In this document: positions 25,560-33,936 of the stretch, in pieces | How positions within the stretch are numbered: position 1 is the stretch's first letter | Layout: every line of letters starts with the position of its first letter | DNA from: a bacterium | Lineage (GTDB): Bacteria > Pseudomonadota > Gammaproteobacteria > Nevskiales > OUC007 | Length of the DNA: 36,459 nt | NCBI GenBank assembly: GCA_018222345.1 | Contig: JAAFAL010000014.1 | Coordinates: 1-36,459, forward strand | Direction of reading: 5' to 3' | The notes under the pieces: generated by a model | Told to the model about the DNA's origin: nothing | Databases searched by the model: none | What the model saw: the letters and a program-made list of their open reading frames with translations, nothing else | Translations under genes and position numbers: made by a program

Positions 25560-27162
25560 CCGACCACCACAACGCTAGGCCCAGCCCACCGAGTAGCCAC
25601 GTCACCAGCGGCGCGTCACCCAGCATCAGCGGCCGAAACCCGTCCAGGCCGTAAATCACAGCCGCGGACACAACCAACGCACCACCCATCCACACCCGCC
25701 GGCTGCGCGCCTGCTGTGCGGCCATGCGTTGCGCGAACTCATCCAGCGCACGCCGCGTGAGCGGGGCATTCGGCCCGCCATCCAACTGACTGCGCAGGTG
25801 CTGCGCCATGCGCGGCAAATCAGCCATCAGGCCCGGCAATTGCAACTTGGCCTGCTCCACCGCGCGCATGGGGTTCATGCGGTCGCGCATCCACTGTTCC
25901 ATGATCGGCTTGGCGGTTTTCATCAGGTCCAGTTCGGGGTACAGCTGGCGGCCCAGGCCCTCAATTTGCAGGATAGTTTTTTGCAGCAGCACCAATTGCG
26001 GCTGCACCGTCATCTCAAAACGCCGCGCCACGGTAAATAGGCGGATCAGCAACTTGCCAAAACTGATCTCGCCCAGCGGTTTGTCGAAAATCGGCTCACA
26101 CACGGCGCGGATGGCGCCGGTGAATTCATCGACGCGTGTATGCGCCGGCACCCAGCCTGACTCCACATGCAGTTCGGCCACGCGGCGGTAGTCCTGGTTG
26201 AAAAAGGCGAGGAAATTCTCCGCCAGGTAGCGCTGATCTTCCGGCGTCAACGCGCCGACAATGCCGAAATCCAACGCCAGATAGCGCGGGTCGGTAGGCC
26301 GCTCGGGATCGACCATGACATTGCCGGGATGCATGTCGGCGTGAAAGAAGTTGTAGTAGAAGACTTCCTTGAAGAAGATCTCAACACCGCGCTCGGCCAG
26401 CTTTTCGAAGTCGAAACCCAGTTCGCGCAGTTTGTCGGTCTCGTCGATGGGCACGCCGTATATGCGCTCCATGACGATGACTTCTTCGGTGGTGTACTGC
26501 CACAAGATAATCGGGTGGTAGATATACGGGCTGGCCAACCAGTTGCGGCGCAGTTGGCTGGCATTGGCAGCCTCGCGGACAAAGTCCAGCTCGTCGCGGA
26601 TGACGTGCTCGTATTCGGCCACCACCTCGCGCGGGCGCAGGCGGCGGCCGTGGTCGGGCACCTTGGCGGCCAAACCGGCGACGGTGTGCAACAGGGCCAC
26701 GTCGCGCTCGACCTGCTTGGCAATGCCGGGCCGGCGCACTTTGACGACCACGTCCATGCCCGGTGCGCCATCAACACCTTTCAACCGAGCCGCGTGTACC
26801 TGCGCAATGGACGCCGAAGCCAGCGGCCGGTCATCAAAGGTGTCAAAGATTTTGCCGATGGGCTGGCCGAGGCTACGCTCGACCACCGCGCGCGCCTCGG
26901 CACCATCAAACGGCGGCACTTTGTCCTGCAATTTGCGCAACTCGGCGGCGATTTCGGGCGGCAGGATGTCGGGCCGCGTTGACAAGGCCTGGCCAAACTT
27001 GATGAACACCGGGCCCAATTGCTCCAGCGCAGTGCGCAGGCGCACGCCAATAGGCTGGTCGAAATTTCGCTTGGGCGGCTTGCCAAGCGCCTCGGACAGG
27101 CCATTGCGGCGATAAACCCGCCAAAGATGCAGCAGGCGACCAAATTGCGTGAGTTGGGACAT
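25543..27162 (-). CDS. ubiB: Ubiquinone biosynthesis accessory kinase-like protein UbiB
   Basis: UbiB (539 residues) is an atypical ADCK/ABC1-family ATPase required for coenzyme Q synthesis at the inner membrane. Motifs are KFGQ (55-58), the alanine-rich loop ASASIAQVH (115-123), ELD (191-193), HADMHPGN (274-281) and DFG (298-300). Two C-terminal hydrophobic helices (from about 498) anchor it. The ATG at 27162 gives the normal family length and N-terminus. It is not next to ubiE or ubiJ, unlike the common arrangement. Confidence 0.95.
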   Translation of the reverse strand: MSQLTQFGRLLHLWRVYRRNGLSEALGKPPKRNFDQPIGVRLRTALEQLGPVFIKFGQALSTRPDILPPEIAAELRKLQDKVPPFDGAEARAVVERSLGQPIGKIFDTFDDRPLASASIAQVHAARLKGVDGAPGMDVVVKVRRPGIAKQVERDVALLHTVAGLAAKVPDHGRRLRPREVVAEYEHVIRDELDFVREAANASQLRRNWLASPYIYHPIILWQYTTEEVIVMERIYGVPIDETDKLRELGFDFEKLAERGVEIFFKEVFYYNFFHADMHPGNVMVDPERPTDPRYLALDFGIVGALTPEDQRYLAENFLAFFNQDYRRVAELHVESGWVPAHTRVDEFTGAIRAVCEPIFDKPLGEISFGKLLIRLFTVARRFEMTVQPQLVLLQKTILQIEGLGRQLYPELDLMKTAKPIMEQWMRDRMNPMRAVEQAKLQLPGLMADLPRMAQHLRSQLDGGPNAPLTRRALDEFAQRMAAQQARSRRVWMGGALVVSAAVIYGLDGFRPLMLGDAPLVTWLLGGLGLALWWSGRGSQ

Positions 27163-27271
27163 CGTCCGATTGTGACCGGCTGGCGCCCTAGCGGCAACGT
27201 GCGGCAAGCGCTGGCGATTTCTTGACCGCCACCCCGCGGCTTGGAACAATGCGCGGTTCCATGGGGGAATT

Positions 27272-29698
27272 ATGACAATGATTAAAACCACGCTCGGTGT
27301 CAGCCTGCTCGCAGCCGCCGCACTCACTACCTTCAGCCTCACTGCAGTCATCGCTCAATCCGGCGATGAAGCACCGAGCTTTGAGGTCGGCGAGCCCGAC
27401 TTCACCCGCACGCTGCGCTCGCCGACGGCGGACGAGCTGGTCGAAGTGGGCTTCCCCACCGGCGTCTATCGCGGCAGCCCCAAAGTGCTGGCCAACAAGG
27501 CTGCCTACGAGGACGCGTTCTACGCAACCTTGGCTTCCAAGAAAGTCTGGAACGAAGGCACCAGCCCCGAAACCCACGAGCGCGGTGGCCCGATCACCTG
27601 GGGCTTTGCGCCCATCCCGCAGGCCGCGCCCCCGCCCTGCAGCAAACCGCAGCCCACCAAGTACGACGCCGAGGGCTGCCGCATCGTCAATGCGCTGTAC
27701 AAAGATGTTGAAGAAACCGACCCCGCGAAGGCCGAAGCGCTCCGCGAAGCTGTACGCCGCGGCCGCGACGTTTGGTTTAAGGGCAGCTTCGGCAACCAGG
27801 ACCTGAACGACATCCACTTGGCGCGCACGATTGGCGACGAGCGCATGCACTACACCAACTGGATTCACACCAAGCACCGCCCTTACCGCTACACCAAGTG
27901 GGGCATGATCAACGACCCCGATTGCAAGCAGGGCGACGAATCCACCTACTGGATGGATGCCTGCAACGACCCCAAATCGACGGGCGTGGTCGGTTATCGC
28001 AAATACTTCAAAGACCCGGTGCGCAACGACGCCGGTGACGTCGTGTATGACCCCCGCACGGCGCCGTACGAAGACGGCGAAATGGAAGGCCAAAAACGCT
28101 TCTGGATTGCCCACACCTGCGTGCAATGCCACGTCGCCTTCGACCCCACCAACCCGCCAGCCGACCCCAATGAGCCCAAGTGGGAACACCTGATGGGCCT
28201 GATCGGCAACCAGTACATCAACCAGCCGCATGCTGCGTTCTTGTCGGCCGTGCCGGAAGATGATTTTGCCAAGCAGGCTGTAGGCAGTGCCCGCCCCGGC
28301 ACCGTGGATACGTCGCTCAACCCCAACGACTTCATGCACAACCCGGGCACGCAGAACAACATCACCGACTTCATCAACCGGCCGATGTTCACGCACAGCA
28401 TGAAGCACCCGATTACGGGTGAAATTGGCGAGGCCACCACGCAGCACATCCTCAAGGGTGGCGAAGACAGCGTGGGCGACAAACTGGCCCTGCTGCGCGT
28501 CTATATCAACATTGGCATGTGCACCGAAGAATGCTGGGTGCCCAACTTCCCTGTGCCAGGCGACTTCTTCGGCGAGGGCAGCCGGCAGACACCGATGCGC
28601 GTCAAGCAATGCGCCGCCGACTGTGAGCCCTGGAACCACGCCGACGCCAAAATGGATGACTTGGCGGCGTATATCCTGACCGGTGGCCCCACTTACTTGC
28701 TGGACGCCACCGACGTTGATGGCCGTAAGGGCGAGGCGTTCATCGACCTCGACCAAGTACCCGAAGGCCGTAAAGTCTTTGCACGCAACTGTGCCAGTTG
28801 CCACAGCACCAAGGTGCCGCCGGACGCCATTACCGGTGACCCAGACGCGCTGGAGAAATTCTACGAAGGCCACGTGTTCGGCGCCGAGCCATTCTGGCAA
28901 TACGAGTTCACCGCCGACCAACGCGCCTCCGAAGCCTTCAAGGCCAAACACTTGGTCGAAGACGACGGTGAGTGGCGCCCGCGGCAGTTCGCCGAAGATG
29001 GCGTGTTCGGCCAGGACTGGCTGGGCAATGACCAACTGACCCCCTTCAACGTGGTGGGCACCAACAGTTGCCGCGCACGCCACGATAACCACAGCACTGG
29101 CCATATCTGGGAAGACTTCGCCTCGGAAACCTACCGCGAGAAAGCCTCGCCCGGCAGCGTGCCCAAGGTGGTCAACCGCATGGTGCCGCTGGTCGGTGGT
29201 GCCGCAGTCGGCACGCAGGAAATCGGCGGCCCGGCCAATGGCGATGGCTTCACCGACGATGGCGCCGGTTACTACCGCAACATCTCGCTGCTGAATGTCT
29301 GGGCGATCGCGCCGTTTTTGCACAACAACGCCGTCGGCGAGCTGACCTACCTGGACGATGGCGGCATCGACTACACCGTGGCCGGCCGCATCGCGCAGTA
29401 CGAAATCGCCATGGAGCGCCTGCTGATGTCGGACGACACTAGCGACGACGTGCATCGCCCGATCAAGACCGCCGTGACAACGACCGACATCAAGGTTGCC
29501 CCGCGCGAAGACGGTAAGGGCCTGATCAAGCTGCCCGTGAGCGAAGGCACACCGGTGGCCTATTTCGCCAGCAGCGATCCGCACAACCCGCTGTTCCAGA
29601 AGTGTGACGACCTGGTCGAGAACAAGGGCCACCAGTTTGGTGTGGACCTGTCGGCGGCGGAGAAAGAAGCGCTGACGGAATTTCTGAAACTGATGTAG
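27272..29698 (+). CDS. Large periplasmic di-haem c-type cytochrome (CcP/MauG/RoxA-like)
   Basis: This 808-residue protein has a signal peptide (to about residue 29) and two haem c sites, CVQCH (283-287) and CASCH (507-511). A third stretch, NSCRARHDNHSTGHIWEDF (from 598), has Cys and His but no second Cys. The C-terminal block NVWAIAPFLHNNAVGEL (675-691) resembles the distal region of di-haem peroxidases and rubber oxygenase RoxA. Extra cysteine pairs at 123/136, 219/231, 416/421 and 447/451 may form disulfides. GGGGGAA precedes the ATG. The substrate is unknown; oxygenase, peroxidase and electron-transfer roles are all possible. It heads a five-gene cluster. Confidence 0.8.
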   Translation: MTMIKTTLGVSLLAAAALTTFSLTAVIAQSGDEAPSFEVGEPDFTRTLRSPTADELVEVGFPTGVYRGSPKVLANKAAYEDAFYATLASKKVWNEGTSPETHERGGPITWGFAPIPQAAPPPCSKPQPTKYDAEGCRIVNALYKDVEETDPAKAEALREAVRRGRDVWFKGSFGNQDLNDIHLARTIGDERMHYTNWIHTKHRPYRYTKWGMINDPDCKQGDESTYWMDACNDPKSTGVVGYRKYFKDPVRNDAGDVVYDPRTAPYEDGEMEGQKRFWIAHTCVQCHVAFDPTNPPADPNEPKWEHLMGLIGNQYINQPHAAFLSAVPEDDFAKQAVGSARPGTVDTSLNPNDFMHNPGTQNNITDFINRPMFTHSMKHPITGEIGEATTQHILKGGEDSVGDKLALLRVYINIGMCTEECWVPNFPVPGDFFGEGSRQTPMRVKQCAADCEPWNHADAKMDDLAAYILTGGPTYLLDATDVDGRKGEAFIDLDQVPEGRKVFARNCASCHSTKVPPDAITGDPDALEKFYEGHVFGAEPFWQYEFTADQRASEAFKAKHLVEDDGEWRPRQFAEDGVFGQDWLGNDQLTPFNVVGTNSCRARHDNHSTGHIWEDFASETYREKASPGSVPKVVNRMVPLVGGAAVGTQEIGGPANGDGFTDDGAGYYRNISLLNVWAIAPFLHNNAVGELTYLDDGGIDYTVAGRIAQYEIAMERLLMSDDTSDDVHRPIKTAVTTTDIKVAPREDGKGLIKLPVSEGTPVAYFASSDPHNPLFQKCDDLVENKGHQFGVDLSAAEKEALTEFLKLM

Positions 29699-29703
29699 GA
29701 GTC

Positions 29704-29928
29704 GTGCCCAAGCCCTACCCCCTGCCCAAGCGCTTTTCCGCCGCCTTGTCCGAGGCGGCTTACGGGCGCTTGCGGGGCTTGAACGCCGACTACGGGCTCA
29801 GCAACAACTACTTGCTGACCGTGCTGCTGGAACATCTTGATGAAATCGCCGACGACGGCGCAATCGACACGGTGTTCCAGCGGTTCATTGATGAGTACGG
29901 CGCCCCTGCGGGCAGCATGAAAACATGA
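29704..29928 (+). CDS. Small CopG/ribbon-helix-helix-like protein
   Basis: This 74-residue protein starts at GTG 29704, where AGGAG overlaps the stop of the cytochrome gene at very short (2-base) spacing. Its stop overlaps the next gene's start as ATGA. The central part RFSAALSEAAYGRLRGLNADYGLSNNYLLTVLLEHLDEI (about 10-48) has the strand-helix-helix spacing of CopG-type DNA-binding proteins. It could be a regulator of this operon, or a small assembly factor; no function is established. Confidence 0.7.
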   Translation: MPKPYPLPKRFSAALSEAAYGRLRGLNADYGLSNNYLLTVLLEHLDEIADDGAIDTVFQRFIDEYGAPAGSMKT

Positions 29929-31652
29929 CCCTGCGTTTGGCGCTTGCGCTGTTACTTGGCGGCGTACTCGTGGCGTGCAGCAGCGAACCCAGTGGTGAAA
30001 CACTGGAGTCAGTCGCCGCCAAGCTGCCACCGATCTACGATCCGACCAGCCTGTCCGGTCAAGCCATCCCCAACAGCGACTTGCCGCCGGAAGGCACGCG
30101 CTCGCTGTTCGACCACTTGGTCGCACAAAACGGCGCGCTGCCCTATCCGTTTGAAGACGTTGTCGATTGGCTGGCCAGCCTCGACAAGGACGGCAAGCGC
30201 CCGACCACCGTGCTGGTGCCGCATGGCCGCTCACTGCAAAAAGGAAAGTCCAGCTTCGCCGATCCGCGGGTGATCCTGACGGCCGATATCACGCCGCCGG
30301 ACAGTGCGGCCAGCCACGCTCCCATCTACAAGGGCCGGCTGTTCTTGGGCTTTGTCGATAACGCCGAAGAGATCGAGGTGCTGTCGTACAACGAAGCCGC
30401 GGGCCGTTTCGAGTTCCAACTGGTCAAGGACTATTGCAAAGGCTGCACGCCGCGCATCGTTTATGCACAGCGCAATGTCTGCCTCACCTGCCACCAGAAT
30501 GCCGCCGGAATCTTCCCCGTGCGGCCGTGGCAGGAAACCAACGCCTCGCCGGAGATCGCGGCACGCATTGCCGAGGCGCTACCCGAGCGCGCCAGCTACG
30601 GCGGCGCACCGCTGAGCGTCAAGCTGGAATCGCCAGAGACCATCGACAACAACACCGATATTTCCAACATCATCCCGCTGGCACAGCGCATTTGGCTGGA
30701 TGGCTGCGGTGCTGGTGACATCGGCGCCACCTGCCGGCAACTGTTGCTACGCCAAGCGCTGAGCTTTGCCATTGCGCCGGGCCGCTACGACGCCGACAAC
30801 TCGGAATCGCAGATATTGCGCGAGCACTTTGCGCGCAACTGGCCTGAGCGTGGCGTGGCGCTGCCCGACAACAACCTGCTAAACCGCGACCCGCTGCAAG
30901 ACGACCTGTATGCGGGCGGCGTGTGGGCTGGCCTCAAGCGTGCGCTGTTCGGCCGTAGCGAAACCACAACGGCCGGCGGCGGCGACAAGCTGGCCGACTT
31001 CGACGCCCTGCCGCCGCTACCCAGCGAACTCGACCCGCTGACCCTGCGCCAGCCGCAACGCATCATCAGCAGCGACGAATTGGACGGCGTGTATGCGCTG
31101 GCGCAACTATTTGTGCCCAGCGATTTGGAGCGCTTGGAGGCACAAGCCAACTACAAGCTGGAAGCCATTCTCGCCGCGGTCGAACACCCCGCGCTGGCGC
31201 CAATCACCGACGCCAAACCCTTCCGCCGCATGGCCACAACAGACGCCTTGCTGACTGCCTTAGGCGCCAAAAGCACGCCCATCCATTGGGGCATGAACAT
31301 CACTGAGATGTCGCCACCCATCTTCGAAGGCGAGCCAGTGTTGGAGTTGGCCGAAGGCTCACAGCTCAAGCCGTTTGAAACCTATTGCTTTGGCTGCCAC
31401 CGCGGCAACCCCAACGCCAAGCTCAACTTCATGGCCGGCGCGGATGAGGCGGCAGTGCTGGACAACATCCAGAACGCCGACAAAGTGCGCGAGGTGTTGG
31501 ACTACGAGCGCTACCTGGGTAGCAAAAAGGCCAACACACTGATGCCACCAGCCGGGAGTTGGCAACGCGACAAACTGGACGCCGAGCTGTCAGAAGGACA
31601 AGACCCGCTAACGGCGATGCGTGAGCAAGTGCCGAGCCTCTTCGAGTTTTAG
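29925..31652 (+). CDS. Di-haem c-type cytochrome lipoprotein, uncharacterised
   Basis: This 575-residue predicted lipoprotein has lipobox VLVAC (Cys18) and two haem sites, CLTCH (186-190) and CFGCH (488-492). An extra pair CKGC (171-174) sits just before the first. The N-terminal part includes VPHGRSLQKGKSSFADPRVIL, and the region 340-480 is helical without haem sites. I do not recognise a named family. Its ATGA coupling to the small protein and its nearness to the large cytochrome suggest an electron-transfer or maturation partner at the membrane. Confidence 0.8.
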   Translation: MTLRLALALLLGGVLVACSSEPSGETLESVAAKLPPIYDPTSLSGQAIPNSDLPPEGTRSLFDHLVAQNGALPYPFEDVVDWLASLDKDGKRPTTVLVPHGRSLQKGKSSFADPRVILTADITPPDSAASHAPIYKGRLFLGFVDNAEEIEVLSYNEAAGRFEFQLVKDYCKGCTPRIVYAQRNVCLTCHQNAAGIFPVRPWQETNASPEIAARIAEALPERASYGGAPLSVKLESPETIDNNTDISNIIPLAQRIWLDGCGAGDIGATCRQLLLRQALSFAIAPGRYDADNSESQILREHFARNWPERGVALPDNNLLNRDPLQDDLYAGGVWAGLKRALFGRSETTTAGGGDKLADFDALPPLPSELDPLTLRQPQRIISSDELDGVYALAQLFVPSDLERLEAQANYKLEAILAAVEHPALAPITDAKPFRRMATTDALLTALGAKSTPIHWGMNITEMSPPIFEGEPVLELAEGSQLKPFETYCFGCHRGNPNAKLNFMAGADEAAVLDNIQNADKVREVLDYERYLGSKKANTLMPPAGSWQRDKLDAELSEGQDPLTAMREQVPSLFEF

Positions 31653-31659
31653 AACACCA

Positions 31660-31755
31660 CTGTCATTGCGAGCGCCGAAGGTGCGCGGCAATCTCGTCAC
31701 GCTGCCGCCGCCCAATGAGGATGCCGCGGCGCATGCTTCGCACTGTCGCTACGCG
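31660..31755. repeat. Decayed palindromic repeat in the cytochrome cluster, copy 6
   Basis: The left half CTGTCATTGCGAGCGCCGAAGG...GCGCGGCAATCTCGTC is well preserved. The right half (GAGGATGCCGCGGCGCATGCTTCG...) has drifted and lost the terminal CAATGACA. It fills most of the gap between two cytochrome genes. Confidence 0.7.
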
Positions 31756-31783
31756 ACCACCTCGCAACCAACACGCCAAGCCC

Positions 31784-32554
31784 ATGAACAACTCACACAG
31801 AATAGTCGCCGCACTCGCCATACTACTCATCAGCGCTCCCGCGCTCGCCGAACCCAGCTTCGCCCGCGCCTACAAGAGCCAGTTCGGCTACACGCCCTCA
31901 TGCAACGCTTGCCACAAGGACGGCGGTGGCACGCCGGTCAACATCTACGGCCAGCAATACAAGGATGCCGGCAGCAACGCCGGCGCCTTTGCACAAATTG
32001 CCATGCTCGATGCCGATGGCGACGGCTTCCTGAACGGCGAAGAAGCCCAGGCCAAGGCCAACCCCGGTAGCAAGCGCAGCACACCAAAAGACACCGGCGA
32101 TTGGCTGGACTTGTCCAACCTCATCCCCAAGGCCGTGCAGGCCGAGTTTGAAGGCATCACCACCTACAAGCCGCTGGATGCGATCTTCACAGATAAAGAA
32201 ATCGACCGCGCGAAGTCCAAGGGCGTGACGCTCACCGAGGCGGACGAAACCACCATTTACATTCCCGTGGCTGACCGCAAACCAGCCGGCACGGCCATCA
32301 TCGTGCCCGGCGTGTACGAGAACCAGCAGTTCTTCGTGCTGCTGGCCACCGACCGGCAACTCAACGTGACCAGTGTGCGCGCGCTGGAAGAAGGTCGAGC
32401 AGATGCTGCAGAAGCGCCTGAGCTTTACGCTGAATTTGTTGGCAAGCCGATAGCGGAACTGCCGGCAGGCAGTGGTGACGGCAGCGTGCAGGACGCGGTC
32501 AATGACACGGTGAAGAAGGCCGGGACGATGTTGTTGGTGCGTCTGAAAAAGTAG
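31784..32554 (+). CDS. Periplasmic mono-haem protein with EF-hand-like loop
   Basis: This 256-residue protein has a Sec signal peptide (cleavage near residue 22, ALA-EP) and one haem c site, CNACH (40-44). An EF-hand-like loop DADGDGFLNGEE (76-87) suggests calcium binding. The C-terminal half (from about 125) includes TTIYIPVADRKPAGTAIIVPG and ends near FVGKPIAELPAGSGDG..., which loosely resembles FMN-binding domains; this is weak. The ATG at 31784 is chosen for the signal peptide; no strong ribosome binding site is seen. Confidence 0.8.
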   Translation: MNNSHRIVAALAILLISAPALAEPSFARAYKSQFGYTPSCNACHKDGGGTPVNIYGQQYKDAGSNAGAFAQIAMLDADGDGFLNGEEAQAKANPGSKRSTPKDTGDWLDLSNLIPKAVQAEFEGITTYKPLDAIFTDKEIDRAKSKGVTLTEADETTIYIPVADRKPAGTAIIVPGVYENQQFFVLLATDRQLNVTSVRALEEGRADAAEAPELYAEFVGKPIAELPAGSGDGSVQDAVNDTVKKAGTMLLVRLKK

Positions 32555-32968
32555 ATGAAAACGCTGCAGGACGTCCGCAAGCGCCGACTCCTGTTCGCAT
32601 TATTGACGACCCCTTGGGTTGGCGCCGCACTTGCCGCCTTGGCCATGGCGGCACTAACCGCTGCATCCGGTCATCTCGCCCAAGCAATCCCAGTATTTAT
32701 CAAGACGCTCATTTACGCGATGCCGGTCGCCTGGGCCTGCGCCGTGGTATTTGGCCTACCGACGCTAATAGCAGGTCGCGCCTTGAAGGCTTCCCAGCCA
32801 GCGACGTGCATGCTGGGAGGCATGCTATGCGCGGCACCGCTGGCGGCGTGGCTGCTTGCCCAGACATTCTCAGGCATTGCGGTGTTTTGGGCTGTGGTCT
32901 CACTAATCGCGGGCACAGCGTCTGGCGGCACGTTTTGGGTGTTCACGTTGGGGCCAGGCCGGCGCTGA
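32555..32968 (+). CDS. Small four-helix membrane protein, unknown
   Basis: This 137-residue protein has about four transmembrane helices (roughly 13-38, 47-72, 83-102 and 107-130) and basic termini. Its ATG follows the previous stop codon immediately (TAGATG), so it is translationally coupled and belongs to the cytochrome cluster. I do not recognise a family. A membrane anchor or quinol-facing partner would fit the context but is inference. Confidence 0.7.
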   Translation: MKTLQDVRKRRLLFALLTTPWVGAALAALAMAALTAASGHLAQAIPVFIKTLIYAMPVAWACAVVFGLPTLIAGRALKASQPATCMLGGMLCAAPLAAWLLAQTFSGIAVFWAVVSLIAGTASGGTFWVFTLGPGRR

Positions 32969-33088
32969 CTTAGGAGGCCCTGTCATTGCGAGGCCCGAAG
33001 GGCCGCGGCAACCTCATTGGGTAGCGGTTTCGTTGACGAGATTGCCGCGCGGCTTCGCCGCTCGCAATGACAGGCCTACTCAACGCGT
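32965..33088 (+). repeat. 124-bp direct repeat with palindromic core, left copy (copy 7)
   Basis: A full palindromic repeat (TGTCATTGCGAGG...GCAATGACAGG) sits inside a longer repeated unit that starts CTGACTTAGGAGG and ends GGCCTACTCAACGCGT. The unit reappears in the same orientation at 33813-33936, with the same length and about 14 mismatches by eye. The two copies bracket the ParE-like toxin-antitoxin pair. Confidence 0.88.
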
Positions 33089-33165
33089 AGCGCCGTGCCC
33101 GCTGGCTTGTAGCCGGATAAAGCGCGACGTACACTGCATAGCAAATGCAATACGGGTGATTGGCT

Positions 33166-33432
33166 ATGAAAACCGCCACAATTCCACCGCTACGCGTTGA
33201 GCCCGAACTGCGCGAGGCGGCAACCAACGCGCTGCGAGATGGCGAATCGCTGAGCAGCTTTGTCGAGGACTCGCTGCGCGCCAACATTCGGCGCCGCCAG
33301 AATCAAAAAGCTTTTCTGGAACGTGGCTTACGCGCACGCGACGCAGCGAAAGCCACCGGCAATTACGCCAGCAAGCATGAGCTTATGGATTCACTACGAA
33401 GCATTCTCGACAAGGCCGAATCGACAGCGTGA
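33166..33432 (+). CDS. Antitoxin of a ParE-like pair (ribbon-helix-helix-like)
   Basis: This 88-residue protein begins MKTATIPPLRVEPELREAA, followed by a helix-rich part (ALRDGESLSSFVEDSLRANI). That matches a family of CopG/YlcI-like antitoxins found before RelE/ParE toxins. The ATG at 33166 is used; an in-frame TTG six bases upstream is less likely. GGGTGA lies before the start. Its stop overlaps the toxin start by four bases (GTGA). Confidence 0.82.
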   Translation: MKTATIPPLRVEPELREAATNALRDGESLSSFVEDSLRANIRRRQNQKAFLERGLRARDAAKATGNYASKHELMDSLRSILDKAESTA

Positions 33433-33728
33433 ACTACGAGGTCCGCTTTACTGCGGAAGCCACGCAAGACCTCGAACGCCTGTTCACATTCTTGGCAGCA
33501 CATGATCTACCAACGGCGCGCCGTGCGATTGATATCATTGATCGCGCTTGGGCCATGCTTGAAGTCTTTCCGTTCGCCTGCCGAAAGCCCGACCCGGAAG
33601 ACCCATTCCTGCGCGAACTGTTGATTCCGTTTGGCGGCGCCGGCTATGTCGCGTTGTTCGAAATCGCGGATGGGCAAACAGTCAACGTGCTCGCCGTGCG
33701 GCACCAGCGGGAAGACGACTATCAGTAG
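33429..33728 (+). CDS. ParE/RelE-superfamily toxin
   Basis: This 99-residue protein has the RelE/ParE pattern: YEVRFTAEATQDLERLFTFLA at the start, a central ...RKPDPEDPFLRELLIPFGGAGYVALFEI and the end NVLAVRHQREDDY. Toxins of this fold poison gyrase or cleave mRNA; which applies here cannot be told. The GTG start overlaps the antitoxin stop, the usual coupled order. The pair sits between two 124-bp direct repeats. Confidence 0.88.
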   Translation: MNYEVRFTAEATQDLERLFTFLAAHDLPTARRAIDIIDRAWAMLEVFPFACRKPDPEDPFLRELLIPFGGAGYVALFEIADGQTVNVLAVRHQREDDYQ

Positions 33729-33812
33729 CCTTAACGGCTACCTGCTACGCAGCGATTTGGCAGGTTGCCAAACAAAGGTATTACCAGTCCTACCCCAGCC
33801 TACGCTCGCTCC

Positions 33813-33936
33813 CTAACTTAGGAGACCCTGTCATTGCGAGGCGCGGAGCGCCGCTGCCATCTCACTGAGTGGCGGCTTCGTTAACGAGATTGCCGCGCGG
33901 CTTCGCCGCTCGCAATAACAGGCCTACTCAACGCGT
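33813..33936 (+). repeat. 124-bp direct repeat with palindromic core, right copy (copy 8)
   Basis: Same unit as at 32965-33088, starting CTAACTTAGGAG and ending GGCCTACTCAACGCGT. Its last bases include the stop codon (TCA at 33928-33930) and the last two codons of prpB, read on the minus strand. Confidence 0.88.

Noticed and set aside
29069-29083. CRARH in the large cytochrome as a third haem site
   Set aside because: It lacks the second cysteine of CxxCH, so covalent haem c attachment in the usual way is not supported.
27188-29632. An 814-codon open frame on the minus strand opposite the large cytochrome gene
   Set aside because: It mirrors the codon structure of a gene with signal peptide and haem motifs on the other strand, has no recognisable domain, and is expected in high-GC DNA.
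32965-33936. CRISPR array from repeated palindromes
   Set aside because: The repeats are about 850 bp apart, are 124 bp long and enclose coding genes; there are no short regularly spaced units.
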